Origin: Diadema setosum
Taxonomy: Eukaryota > Echinodermata > Echinoidea > Diadematoida > Diadematidae
Reading direction: 5' to 3'
Assembly (NCBI RefSeq): GCF_964275005.1
Contig: NC_092702.1
Coordinates: 8,480,330 to 8,544,329, forward strand
DNA: 64,000 nucleotides
The first letter of the stretch is position 1. Each line of letters opens with the position of its first letter. Under the pieces are notes generated by a model. That model did not search any database, had not been told where the DNA came from, and was given only the letters and a program-made list of their open reading frames with translations. The position numbers were made by a program, and so were the translations under genes. This document shows, in pieces, positions 46,774 through 58,379 of this stretch.

Positions 46774-47160
46774 AGGGACTGTACAGTACTTGTTGAGGTG
46801 GCGATTCATGTTTTGAACATTCCTAAGTGAGATAATGAAAAGCCTCTTATGAAATATGAAAGAGCATGTAATTTTAAGAAGGATTCAACGTTTATTTGAT
46901 GAAAATTGGTTTTCAAATGGCTGAGATATCCCAAAAAGTGCTAATAATAAAAGGCGACATGCCACCACTTTGTTAGTATCTCTTTGTTTCACCTTGTTTT
47001 TGGATATCTCAGCCATTTCAGAACCGATTTTCATCGAATAAACTTTTGATACCCCTTAGAACGGCATGCTCATTGACATCTCATAGAGGGGTTTCTGAAT
47101 ATCTCGCAAAACGTTAAAAGCTAAATCCTCACCTCGACCAGAACTGTACACACCCTTTAA
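46770..47160. mobile_element. TTAA MITE, family 2, complete copy
   Basis: Begins TTAAAGGGACTGTACAGT and ends AACTGTACACACCCTTTAA. The arms are inverse copies around the centre near 46960 (AAATTGGTTTTCAAATGGC and its inverse CATTTCAGAACCGATTTTC). It abuts the previous element at a shared TTAA. Truncated relatives lie at 23683 and 56083. Confidence 0.8.
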
Positions 47161-48441
47161 CACAACTACACCATGCTCTAGAGAAGTTAAGTGCTGTAGA
47201 AAGGGACCAATATTTTTACTTGCACTGACACTCTCGCTTTTATTGTACATAATAAGAGAGACATGCACAATTCACAACCTTGTCACTTTGGCACCTCCAT
47301 TGGCACACGACACGATTTGCATCCCGGTATAGCTTCCTTGGAGCTGCGAATGGGATTACTGCAACAAGTAAACAAGTAACAAGTAACTACATACCGCGCC
47401 GTTACCGTTCGGCGTTTGCATGCATTCGGACGTATTAAAACGTTAAGACTGAAGAGAGTTATTGCACACGTAGGCCTACAGTATTAATTGCTTTTTACGT
47501 GTGTAAACTGTATGCTTCCCTACGCTACGTACCACCCTCACCGCGGACGATTTATGACGAAAGTCTGGTAGGTATGGCTGATATTTTCCCGTCCGCACCT
47601 ATTCCACCTCTAGCTGGGAGAAGCTGTTTTGACGAAAGTGTTCTCCGTTTCCAAATAAACGGGTAGATTATGCAAAAAGCACAGGCAGGAAAGGAATTTT
47701 CACCGTCGTCGTGGAACTCACCGTGCCGTGGTTTTCAAGTTGTATACACTGGCAACGCTCAATGAACCGACGTAGCGAGCTACGCGTTGTGCTATTGGTC
47801 CACTGCCTGTTGGTAGTCATCTATTTGTAAGATAATTGTCACCAATCATATTCCATGTCTTAAGCAGTAATTGTGGAAAGCTCACACGCTTGCTTGAGTC
47901 AACTGGCCGTTCCATTTAGTATATAAATTGAAAAATAACAGGGGTTGACTCATCCATTTATTCATTCATTCATTGAACCATATGTGCAGCGTTTATTGTT
48001 GTTTATTCATTCATATCAGCATCGGCTTCAAAAACAGATTACTAGTACAAGTTTGTGTAAATTGCAAGTCCTATGAAGAAGATCGTATCAGCCAAGGATT
48101 TACAGTCGTGTACTTAGAATGGCAAGTCCAAAGATATTGAAAAGATCGTCCTATCATATACACTGTAATATAACAGCCAAGGATAAAGGCAATTTTGCTA
48201 CAAAATCTGGAGGGTGGTATAGGGGGCTAACATTCAACCTTCTTATTCTAATGTCGCTAAAAAGACGTGAAAAGGGGAAGAAAATTAACATAATTGAAGC
48301 TTGAATATGCGTACCGCCTTGGTTAGGTACACTACCTGGTAACTTCCATTATCTCTGCTAGATTGTGACAGTTTCATTTTTGTAAATATAAAACAGAATG
48401 CTGTTGAAAAAGCAGGGATGTCCTATCATTTCTTTTTTTCT
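47161..48441. other. Intergenic, no gene seen
   Basis: Includes CpG-containing sequence near 47390-47800 that could be regulatory. No coding or bounded repeat is recognised. Confidence 0.35.
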
Positions 48442-48636
48442 TACCTTTTTATATTGTGCAAAAGCAAACAAAAGGAGACTTAGTTGTCCATGCACAGCAG
48501 AGTTCCAAATTAATTTAATCAAATGGTTTGCTGCTGCTCGGACAAATAAATTCCAGAAAAGTACATGCAGGGCATAGGCTACCCTTTGTTGGGATCGAGA
48601 TTGCAATTGTTTCGTCGAAGATTTGGCTTGCGCCAT
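48442..48636 (-). other. Possible coding exon of unknown gene
   Basis: A minus-strand ATG frame (MAQAKSSTKQLQSRSQQRVA, then a Leu/Phe/Ala-rich stretch with QLSLLLFAFAQY) runs to AAG followed by a GTAAGA donor at 48441. The hydrophobic segment could be membrane-spanning. I do not recognise the protein and no next exon was found, so it may be a chance frame. Confidence 0.2.
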
Positions 48637-48954
48637 AGTGAATTTAAGAAGAGTTTTATAATTTAATGGAAACTTCTTGTAATAAACTAAAGTGTAATGG
48701 CACGTGAGGTCTACGTGCATGGAAAGTATTTTTTCTTTGACATGGAGAGAGTACTGTAATTGATCTATAGCCCTCCAGAAAGCATGTATAATATAGGAAA
48801 ATAACAAGTGGAGGGTATATGTTTAATGTGTTTATGTTTCTTATAAGAATAAACGGTTGCCAATCGTTTCTAACTTAAACAAAATGTTACAGTGTTATTC
48901 TGACAGAACAAATTAATTTAGACTTTCGGTATTTGGGAATGGTAGGATTCATTT

Positions 48955-49065
48955 ACCAAAACTTTATGACATCTATAGCTTTTGAACAGCGCTAGTGGAT
49001 TTTCCTCAAACTTTCACTGCGGAGTGTTTCACTAATCTTCCTGTCTCTACTGAATCCACATAATT
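48955..49065. mobile_element. Fold-back MITE family 1, degraded fragment
   Basis: AGCTTTTGAACAGCGCTAGT, then GATTTTCCTCAAACTTTCAC and ACTGAATCCACATAAT, match one arm of the 968/18530/29819 family at lower identity. Confidence 0.5.
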
Positions 49066-49217
49066 ATGATATTTAATTGCAGGTTTCTCTTATCGTTCTC
49101 ATTTGAAATAGCCGGTTTTCATCAGAGATCAAGTGAAAATGAACACCCCATTAAAAGTTCGGACGAAAGATATAATCAGCGGGCATTTGAGAAATCAACA
49201 GATATCCTAGAGAAGCT

Positions 49218-49272
49218 TCATTCATTCATTCATTCATTCATCCATTTATTTATTTATTTATTTATTTATTTT
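49218..49272. repeat. (CATT)n-(TTTA)n microsatellite
   Basis: Tetranucleotide repeats CATTCATT passing into TTTATTTA. Confidence 0.9.
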
Positions 49273-49769
49273 CAATCTCCAAGAAAACATGTAAATGCGA
49301 TTTTTTTTCAAAAGATAAGTGCATAATATATCAACATTACAAAATATAATAGGTGAAATTTCTGAATATGCCATTAATAAGGTGAAGAAAAAACATTGAA
49401 ACTATTGAAATGGAGATGGGGAGGAATGCTAAAAAAAGAAAAAAAAAAATGCTCACGGTGCATGTAGAGTGCATTCCCCCGAACAGAGTAAAACAATTAT
49501 ACATAATTGACCTTCTATTTTTGTACATGAAAAGGATACATAATACATAAAGATACAATGATACATATTGTTATTCTGGCGTGAATCGGATATATCTGCA
49601 GTTTACATTGTGAATTTTCACTGCTAAAAGATAAAAAGGAGTCACAACTCACAGTCAGCCCATAGGCCTACATTTCACTTGAATGTTTTAAATTTACATG
49701 CAATACTTTTCCGACATAATACTGTGGGCAGGACGTAACATTACACCCAGCAAATATCGACTTAGGCAT

Positions 49770-49800
<31 letters not shown>

Positions 49801-50263
49801 AAAAACCGAGTTATAGGATCAGAGCAACAACATGAAGTCAAGACTAGTATTGGTAAATCAGGTCTATTATCATAGTTCAACGCATTATGACAATATCACA
49901 TTCGTAGGTCACTCACGAAGAAAAAAAAAATTAATGAGGATTAAATTGAAAGGTCATTGTTGTCACAATGTGACCAGTTTTACCCCCCCCCCCTCTTCCT
50001 CTCATTTGCATTAGGATCAGGTATGATCACATCTTAGTTTTATTTTGAACACATTAGCTAGGGACTATTATAAGGAACGGGATAAGTCACCAGTCTGTTT
50101 ATCAATACAACAACACATAGCCCAAGATTTTAGCATAGTTCAGACAGGTGGGTTTAATTGGGTAGGATGCAAAATCTTTTGTGTTTGTGTATGCAAGTGA
50201 GGATGAGAGTGCCAAGGTATGAGAGAGAGTGTGTGAGAGTAGGTAGAAGATACCAAGAGCTCC

Positions 50264-50490
50264 TTGCAGAAGGATGAAAAGCTGAGGAGCTGCAACCCAT
50301 GCTCCTATAATGTGTGTGTAGCTATAGGGAATTGGGAAGGCACTGAGGCTGAGGCGCGCCCTATAATTTGCAAGGTGGTTTTAGCATGGCTGGCAAAACC
50401 ACAGATTTGCAGGCAGTGTGACTTCTGGCAGCACAGGCCAGGAGAAGCCCCCAACTTCCCCCCAGCTCGACTCACCCCTTTCAGGAACTG
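50264..50490 (+). other. Possible exon between TCCTTGCAG and GTAAGT
   Basis: A plus-strand open frame beginning near an AGCTCCTTGCAG acceptor. It includes YNVCVAIGNWEGTEAEARP and KPQICRQCDFWQHRPGEAP, and is followed by GAACT|GTAAGT. It has higher G+C than its surroundings. No family is recognised; it may belong to a non-coding transcript or an old mobile element. Confidence 0.2.
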
Positions 50491-51186
50491 TAAGTAGTAT
50501 ATTACATTGTAATTGCATTTTGTTAAGTATTTTTGTATCTCCTACTCAAAGTAGAGGAAAATTTTAATTGCCTGCATTATTTGAGTAAAAGTAATTTTCT
50601 GCTTCTGGAAAGTCTGAAGAATTGTAATATCCAGAAAGCAGAAGCGTAATTAATTTTCACATAGATCTATATTTTACATAGAAATCGAATTCCAAGAAGG
50701 AAGATATTTATAATGTAAAGAAGATAACTGTTGTAATATGAGAAAGATGTGCGTTGCTTATTGCAGCCCAATTACTGATAAGGTTTTGTTTCAAGCTATA
50801 GTGAGGCAAAAGGAATGTACATTATGGTGAACGAATGCTACTGACTTTGTTTATAAGCAACTACTGTGACGTGTTGAGAAGCACAAGAATGATTGTTTTC
50901 AGTGATTTTGAGGTGCATTTCTGAGTAAGACTAATAAAAGTAAGAGGTGGTTTGAATGTGAGGATATTATTGTTTTAACCGAGTAATTATATGTTGGCTT
51001 ATGAAGCTGCAATGTATAAAAGTTATGATATGACGGTGGTTTGAGATGAGAATGTATTTGAATAGAGAGGCACATACCTTTTGGTAATAAGATGAAGATG
51101 GTAGGCAAGTGGCAGACAAATGGCAGAGGGAATTTTAAAGGTATGAATGATAGGATTGCCCCTTATTTGCTTAACCCGATATTTTG

Positions 51187-51710
51187 ATTATTTCAGGGAT
51201 GAGCTGGGCTCATGACAACGCTCATGACAACGCTCACGACAAAGCTCACGACAAAGCTCACGACAAAGTTTCAGTCCGTCTCGCTATATAACGCAACATC
51301 CTGCAGGATCAACCCTCAGCTGCTATTCAGCACGCAACTCTATACTGCACTCAGCATTGCGCCACTCGTCAAACACTCGTCATTATTCGGCATCGTTCGC
51401 CGTCGGTCGGACTTCGGAGTCCCGCCATCAGAACTGCTCGCCGTCCTGTCTGCCCGTCGTTCATCCGCGCGTACGACCCGGGGACACATGCAGCAATGTT
51501 GTGGACGTCACGAGCGTGAACTGAAGGACTCGATAGAGCGATCTGCACCCCCCCCCCCCCTTTTCAAGGTGCTACTTATCCATTTAAAGTCCTTGCTTAT
51601 ATGGTTACGTCTGCCACAATGTAAAATTGGTAGGATAACATTTTTTGCAGCGACACTGTTTATGTAATTCCTTGAAGTGTCAATTTTTGTACCATTTGAT
51701 TTTTATTTCA
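51187..51710 (+). other. Higher-GC segment with 12-bp tandem repeat, unassigned
   Basis: Follows an acceptor-like TGATTATTTCAG. It opens with five or so copies of a 12-mer (ACAACGCTCATG to ACAAAGCTCACG) at about 51206-51270 and contains an open frame of about 150 codons without recognisable homology. The CG-rich part (TTCGCCGTCGGTCGGACTTC) stands out from the flanks. Confidence 0.25.
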
Positions 51711-51712
51711 TT

Positions 51713-51744
51713 TTGACGAGCCGGAAAGCACCGAGCTTCGTCAA
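51713..51744. repeat. Strong stem-loop
   Basis: TTGACGAGCCGG pairs with CCGAGCTTCGTCAA around an AAAGCA loop, with two single-base bulges on the 3' side. Confidence 0.6.
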
Positions 51745-51949
51745 CAATTTATTTCACGGTATACATTTGTGCAACGCCGCCTTTCTTTGTAGTTCATAAG
51801 TTATACCATTATACCACTGTAACAGGACTTAATCTATCGTCAGCCAGACTACTCAGAGCCAAGAGCTGACAATTGTAAAGAGAAAGAAAGAGAGTGTGTC
51901 ACCGCTCAACTTCACTGCTATAAGCAAGTCGAAGAGGGGGAGGTGGCTG

Positions 51950-52425
51950 CAGCCCCCCCCCCCCCCCCACACACACACACACAGTGACATGCAAAACACA
52001 CACCTGATCTGGCTCTTTGAGGAAGAACGGAATATAAACGAAAAGAAAAGTTTAGAAAATAAAACTGGAAATATGCACAGAACACGAAAAGGCATGACTT
52101 TTATACCCCATGATTCTTACCATTGGAGATTAGGGGGGGGGGGGATCACATTGCCATGAATGGACCGTATGGGGTGGGAATCCACGAGATTGGAATCCAC
52201 CTTGGACCCACCCCTTGTTGACAGTGACACACACATGATCTGGCTCTTAGAGGAAAAACGAAATAGCAACGAAAAGAAAAGTTTAGAAAATAAAAAAGGT
52301 AAAAGGGAAATATGCACAGAACACGAAAAGGCATGACTTCTATAACCCATGATTCTATTGGAGATGGGGGGGGGGGGGGGAATCACATTGCTATGAGTAT
52401 GAACCGTGGGGGTGGGAATCCACCG
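51950..52425. repeat. Two-unit tandem duplication, ~240 bp
   Basis: Both units share TGATCTGGCTCTTTGAGGAA-like, AAAGAAAAGTTTAGAAAATA and GGAAATATGCACAGAACACG blocks. Each ends in a G-run before ATCACATTGC. The first is preceded by a C-run and (CA)n at 51952-51984. Confidence 0.75.
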
Positions 52426-52550
52426 CAAAGAGGTTGGAATCAAAGAGCGTAGGTTTGTACGCTCTTTGGTTGGAATCCACCCAGGACCCACCCCTTCTTG
52501 ACTCAGGTTGTGTGCACACATTACAAGCGGCATGTGGCAGTCCTAGTAAA

Positions 52551-52578
52551 ACCAAGGAGGTACGAGTACCTCCTTGGT
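52551..52578. repeat. Perfect palindrome, 13-bp arms
   Basis: ACCAAGGAGGTAC, spacer GA, GTACCTCCTTGGT. Same design as 13392-13413. Confidence 0.85.
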
Positions 52579-52583
52579 AAAAT

Positions 52584-52616
52584 CATGGAGCTACTAACTC
52601 TGTTAGTAGCTCCATG
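52584..52616. repeat. Perfect palindrome, 15-bp arms
   Basis: CATGGAGCTACTAAC, spacer TCT, GTTAGTAGCTCCATG. It lies five bases after the previous palindrome. Confidence 0.85.
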
Positions 52617-52667
52617 GTAAAACGTACTGTACGTACTAAACGGGCACAACCAAAGAGCGTACAACCA

Positions 52668-52860
52668 AAAACCGTTTCATGAAAAAGCTATCGCATAAAA
52701 CTATCACATAAACTCAAGACTTAGGAGAGACTTTTTCTAGAAACCATTTCATGAACAAAGCTAGCACATAAAGTCTCTCCTAACTTGGCAAAGCTATGAC
52801 ATAAATCTAGGAGTAGTCAGCACTTTTAAGTTTATGTGATAGCTTTTTGAGAGTCATTGT
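52668..52860. mobile_element. Inverted-repeat element with CCGTTTCATGAA end
   Basis: The left part (CCGTTTCATGAAAAAGCTAT, then CGCATAAA) is mirrored by TTTATGTGATAGCTTTTTGA on the right. A relative in inverse orientation lies at 61990-62120 (TTTATGTGATAGCTTTTATA ... GCTTCATGAAACGG). Confidence 0.5.
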
Positions 52861-52869
52861 ATCAAACTT

Positions 52870-54060
52870 TTTTCTCATTTTTGGAGTAATTGACCCCAAA
52901 TTTGGCATGTGTGACCACTGTCAAAGGTAGATGTGCAAGACATCTTTTTCGTTAATATCGCGTAATGCTTTGCCATGGCAACGACTTATTTTCATAAATA
53001 TCATACAAATTATTGTGGATTAAACTACTACCCTCAGTTTTAAAGCAATGCAGTTGAAATTCAGCATAGAATCAGATCAATGTAATGTGTAGTTGTGCAA
53101 GACGCTTTTTTTCCGTGTGTGGGTGTGAAGAAATCTGTTGCCATGGCAACAACAGTTTTTTCTATACCAATCATACAAAGAAATATGTGGATTGACCTAA
53201 CTTCCTTAGTTTTTTAGCATTTGACCTAACTTTTGGCACATGTGACTGCTACAGTATGTAGATGTGCAAAACTAATCTTTTGTTGATGTTGAACAATGCG
53301 TTGCCATGGCAACAGCATTTTTTCACTTAAAAGCATCTAAAAATATTGTGAATTCAGATAAATTCGTCAGTCTTTGAGCATATGGCTTGAAATTTGGCAC
53401 ATGTGACCGGTATAGTATGTAGATGCGCAAACTTCATTTTTCGTCATTGTTGAACAATGCGTTGCCATGGTAACAACAGACTTTGAATAAAAAGCATACA
53501 AAACTATTGTGGATTCAGCCATTTGTGGATTCAGTTAACTCCTTCAATATTTGAGCATTTTACTTGAAATTTGGCACACGAGACTGCTAAAGTACATTGA
53601 ATGATGTGCGAATTTCTTCTTTGATCGTTGTCAATGTGTTGCCATGGTAACAGAGTATTTTGAATGAAAATCATATAAAAATACTGTGGATTCAGCTAAC
53701 TTCCTCAGCTTTTGAGCATTTGACTTGATATTTGACACATGTGACAGTCATAATATGTATTTGTGCAAATTTTTCTTTCAAATTTTCTTTCGTTAATATT
53801 GAACAGTGTGTTGCCATGGTAACATCATTTTTTTTAAAATGAAAATCATAGGACTTACTAGTTTATTCATCCAACTCCCCCATTTTTTTTTTGAGCACTT
53901 GATTTGCGATACGTAATTATGACACATATGACGAACAGAATTTTTTAATAAACAAAACACAACTTTATTCAATGTTGAACAATGCGTTCCCATGGTAACA
54001 ACTTAAAAAAAAATAAAACCGTATAAAGTTAATGCTGGTTGAATGAACTCCCTCAGTTGG
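52870..54060. repeat. Tandem satellite of ~170-bp units, each with an RFX X-box palindrome
   Basis: Seven diverged units share TTTGAGCATTTGACTTGAAA-like and TTGGCACATGTGAC segments. Each carries GTTGCCATGG(C/T)AAC. These palindromes start at 52969, 53137, 53300, 53461, 53638, 53810 and 53986 (spacing 161-177 bp). Five match the RFX X-box consensus (GTNRCC, 0-3 nt, RGYAAC) perfectly; the first and last have one mismatch each. No coding frame is seen. Confidence 0.8.
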
Positions 54061-54164
54061 AGGTGGGGGTAAAAATCACAATGAGTGATAGTTCTAGTTT
54101 CTGCAGGTATTCAAGGTTTCATACTTCATTTAAAGACGCAGAATGACAAGCGCCGATAATGATT

Positions 54165-54960
54165 CAATTATTTTCAATTCAATTCAGTTCGATTCAATTC
54201 AATTATTTATTTCATTCTTCTTCTTTTTTCTTTCAACAAAAACATAACACAAGATAAATCAGGTATTACATCATAAACAAAACAAAAAACATTTGCCTTT
54301 GCAATAAATGAATGATATCGATAAACATAAGAGCGCATACTGATAAAAAAATAATAATAATACAAAGTCATGCTTCAGTTGAAAAAAAAAAGAAGAAAGA
54401 ATAGAGAGGTCCACTAAAAAGCAAAGCTTGTAGATTGTGAACCACTCATAAAACTTATGAATTACTTATTTACAAACACTTGTGACAAATATGATATACG
54501 ACAGGACGGGACAAAATAGAAGAAACACAACATCATGACACAACTTGCCGGAATAGATGAAAAGTATGGAAGGAAAGAAAGAAAAAGAGAGAATGAGAGA
54601 ATGCCTACACACTGAACAAGGGAAATGGAACAGGGGATGGTAGAGAATGTGCTTCATAGAGTTGGCGCTGGATGCAGCTTTGCAAGGATTGTGATGGTTA
54701 CTTCTTTACGTAATAATGAATTCAGTGATTGAATGATTGGTGGGTGGATGATAAACCCTGAGGTTGACGAGACCTATAGCTAAGGAAAAAAAACACATCA
54801 GAGAGGATTTAATAGAAAAGATTTCAACTTGCGCTTAAAAGAATACAAAGATGGGGAATTTTTTATTTCACAGCTCAGTGAGTTCCAAAATCTAGGACCT
54901 GTGTATATAAATGTGTTTGGCTCAGAACTGAGCCAATAAAGTTCTCTTAATCAATTCACT
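54165..54960 (-). mobile_element. CR1-like LINE, 3' end with intact ORF2 C-terminus
   Basis: On the minus strand a frame ending in TGA at 54800-54798 reads GPRFWNSLSCEIKNSPSLYS and then FKRKLKSFLLNP. This is the conserved tail of CR1-type ORF2 proteins. It is followed by about 600 bp of 3'UTR and the (GAATT)n-type terminus at 54165-54225. The copy is 5'-truncated near 54960. Confidence 0.75.
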
Positions 54961-56080
54961 ACTATCAATTTCATACTCATTAATATTAGTTCTACACAAT
55001 TTAACTACATGTCATGTGACAGATTATGTAACTGCAGAAAATATTGAAACAGTTGTCGCTGTCAAATTTTCATATTCTGGTTGCCTGATTCATTGGAAAA
55101 TCTGATCTTGAAAACATGTATTTCATTATTCAATATCGTCATAATCACAGCACAATTATCATAACCACAATGATGATACTGGCAAGAGTCTTTGTGAAAT
55201 TATTATCACTCACAGTATTTTCTGGTATTACGCTCTACTTCATTTCTACATTATAAGCTATTCTTAATTATATCTTTCTGATCAAATTATAATTGCCCGC
55301 ATAGACATAATTTTCTAACTTGGTTACATAAAGTTTGCCGTCACACTCCTGGAAACAATAACAAAAATAATGCACTGCAACGTTCACTGATGTATTTATG
55401 TTTGGATCACTTATACCTCAACACATCTTTCATAATCATTTGAAATATTTTCATGGTTTATTAATCAAATTGTGAAAGCAGCTGAACTTCAAGCAATTCT
55501 ATCATTGCAAATATTTTGTAAGCATACAATGATATGTGTTGCAATCCACTCTTTTTGCACTCTGAGGTTCCCTACATCAGAATACTAATTATGATAATAG
55601 TATTAATAATAATGACCTTGTCTACTACACAATAGCTTTTATTCATCAAAGCAATCTGAAATCAGACTGTTATGTGCTGACAGAGATTTGCATTTGTCCA
55701 TTTTAAAATGGTTTCTTCCACTTTACTATAAATCTTCTTTTCGTTTTTTTTTCCTTTTTTTTTTTTTTAGTGTGCTTCGATTCACCCGTGTGCTTTTCAC
55801 TTACTGTTTTTTTGCAAGCTTAGCTGTTCTGTTTTGTTTTGCAATGCATTTGCTTCTCTTTTTTTTCTTAGGGGGATTTGTCTCATTTCTGGTTTGGTTA
55901 ATGCCTGGCAAAGCACTTATGCCATCACCTATGGACTCATCTATGACAAAACTCTGAGTGAAGTTCAGTAGTCAAACTGCAATTGTCTGATTGTAGCTTC
56001 ATATCTAACACTGCAATTCTGACTCTGCATCACAAAACCCCCAAAAAGTCACAAAAAGTCACCAAACATGGATTTCTGGT
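54961..56080. other. Intergenic, no gene seen
   Basis: AT-rich. It contains GAGTGAAGTTCAG near 55957, one of several dispersed copies of a GTGAAGTTCAGC-like phrase found to 60050. Confidence 0.35.
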
Positions 56081-56082
56081 TA

Positions 56083-56465
56083 AAAGGATGGTGTAGTTTT
56101 GGTTGAGACCTGGTTTCAGATTTTTTTTTTTTTTTTTTTTTTTTTGGTGATATGAGAAACCTCTTCGGAAATATGAAAGGGCACGTAATTCCAAGATGAA
56201 TTCAATGTTTACTTGATGAAAATTGGTTTTGAAATGGCTGAAATATCCAAAATAAAGCGATTCCTGATAAAAGGTGGAACCAACCTTTCATTAGAATCGC
56301 TTTTACTTTTGTTTTACTTTGTTTTTGGATGTCTCAGCCATTTCAAAACCGATTTTCATCAAATGAACTTTGAATTCCTCTGAGAATGGTATGCTCTGTA
56401 GCACTTCATTAGTGGTTTCTTAGTATCTTGCAAAAAGTTAAAAGCTCAATCCTTTCTGAAAGAGC
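56083..56465. mobile_element. TTAA MITE, family 2 copy (right end eroded)
   Basis: Starts TTAAAAGGATGGTGTAG. It shares GAAAATTGGTTTTGAAATGG and the inverse CCATTTCAAAACCGATTTTC with 46770-47160 and 23683-24045. It contains a T-run at about 56120-56145. Confidence 0.7.
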
Positions 56466-56719
56466 AGACTCTAAGATTTAAAATGATGTACAACTCAATT
56501 CAGATGGACTCTCCTAACCTATTTATATATTAGAAAAGCACAACCTCTGCAAAATCATAATCCTTTCCGTGTTAGTTCCGACTTCCAGTTGTTTTGCTGG
56601 TTGTGAAACATTGATGTGTACACTACGTAAAAGATTACAGCCGAAATAATTAATGAAATCATCGTGATGTTCATATTATTTCACGCTGTATTTTACAAAT
56701 GAATAATTTCATTCTTTCA

Positions 56720-57448
56720 GAATGGTCCGTTATAATGAGGAAGAGATAGTCGTAAAAAGGATCACGAATTCAACCATGTCGTGTACCTTTCAAGGACGCA
56801 TGTACAAAATGCGAAGAGATTTTGGGGAGAAAAATACAAAATGCATTTTCAACCCCTGCTGGTGCAAACATCATAGAATACAGCCTAATTAATTAATGTA
56901 ATCATCGCGATCCCGCTGGGCACACACAGCGTATAGTTGAATAATGCTTGTTACTCTGCTTGCACCCATGTTCAGAAAAAAAGTAACAAATGTTTTTAAT
57001 ACAATGTGATTTTGTTTATTAAAATTTTATATTGTGTTTCACAAATGATATTTTCATTCTTTCAGAATGGTTCAATACACGAGGAAGAGATAGGTGTAGA
57101 AAGGATTACGAATTCAACCCTGCCGTGCACTTTTCGAGAAGGCATGCACAACACACGCGAAGAGATTTTTCAGAAGAAAAACAAAGAACGCGTTTTCAAC
57201 CCCTTCTTTTTTTTTTATTCTTTTGGTATCAACTCACAAATGATTCCTTTTTATTCTTTCTCAATAACAATGATCCATTTACTTGTGTAATAACAACACA
57301 AAGACTGCTCATAAGTTTGATTGCTTGGTATATGTGACTCCATGCTTATGTTTTCTTTGTTTTTAGTGCGTACGGTTATAACGAGGAACTAGTTATAACG
57401 AGGCAATATTGGCGGTCCCACGGACCTCGTTATAACGGGGTTTCACTG
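56720..57448. mobile_element. Mariner/pogo-like element with GTTATAACGAGG ends
   Basis: The right end reads CCTCGTTATAACGGGGTTTCACTG followed by TA (in parts: CCTCGTTATAACGGGG, TTTCACTG), a typical pogo-type terminus. The left end (CAGAATGGTCCGTTATAATG) is a decayed version. A segment is duplicated internally: 56685-56835 resembles 57030-57180 (CATTCTTTCAGAATGGT, GAGGAAGAGATAG, GAATTCAACC). No transposase frame is seen. Confidence 0.5.
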
Positions 57449-57477
57449 TATATACATTGATTTTGAAAGATTAAATT

Positions 57478-57479
<2 letters not shown>

Positions 57480-57504
<25 letters not shown>
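57480..57504. repeat. (AT)n microsatellite
   Basis: Run of about twelve AT dinucleotides. Confidence 0.9.
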
Positions 57505-57508
<4 letters not shown>

Positions 57509-58379
57509 AGCGGTAAAAACTATCATATGTTGCATTCAACCTGTCTGCACTTCCCTCGGCAAGCTCCATGCCTTGAGAATCTATATGAAAGAAAAAAGAA
57601 AGAAAGGAAAAAAAGAAATACAAATATGGAAAAACAAATATTGGTTACATACTGAAATTTTATGACACGCCATTCATCCCCTCTGCCTGACATTATACAG
57701 AGTGTTAAAATATGTGGGCTTACAGTTGAATGAATACACACACGACTGGCACACATATCATTACACAGAACTACTTTTCAGCAATTTCTTATACAGTATG
57801 TTAGAAACAGTTTAACAGCATCTACGAAAAAAACTAAGAAAATCGTCTGGGATGTCATACACAAGAATTAGTGTAGCGGATTCTTACTGATAACAAAAAA
57901 GGTGTGACACAGACTCAAAATGAGAATGAGATTGTGACTTTAAACACTCATCTGAGAGAACGTTATACATTCATGACTTTTTAAAAAGGATTGTAACTTA
58001 TGTCAGGCAAGCTGGGGGTTCCAAAATAAACAGAAAGATGATTCAATGGGTTATGCAACAAATCAGCTGCATTGCTATGTCAGTGCGTTAATCAACTAAT
58101 GTAAGCCGTACTGAATTCCCAATTGTGGCTGATATAGACATGAACATTAAATCAACTCCCAACTGGGGTGTATAAATGCACTAATTTCTTCATTTCTCGT
58201 GTGGAACAGTTCACATATAGAGGTGACATAGTTTGTCCACCAAGTCTACAATAATTGCTAAAATAAGAAAGACCGAATTACCTGTAACTTATACGTCATC
58301 AACACAGGTTGCCTTTTTTCAACTGTTATTCAGGTTGTTTATTTTGTAAAATCTTTATACTTCCAGGTTTGATTTGAGA
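57505..58379. other. Intergenic, no gene seen
   Basis: AT-rich, stop-filled in all frames. Confidence 0.4.

Noticed and set aside
52969..53999. CRISPR-like regularly spaced repeats
   Set aside because: The 14-bp palindromes recur with diverged but homologous spacers in a eukaryotic tandem array, not unique spacers.
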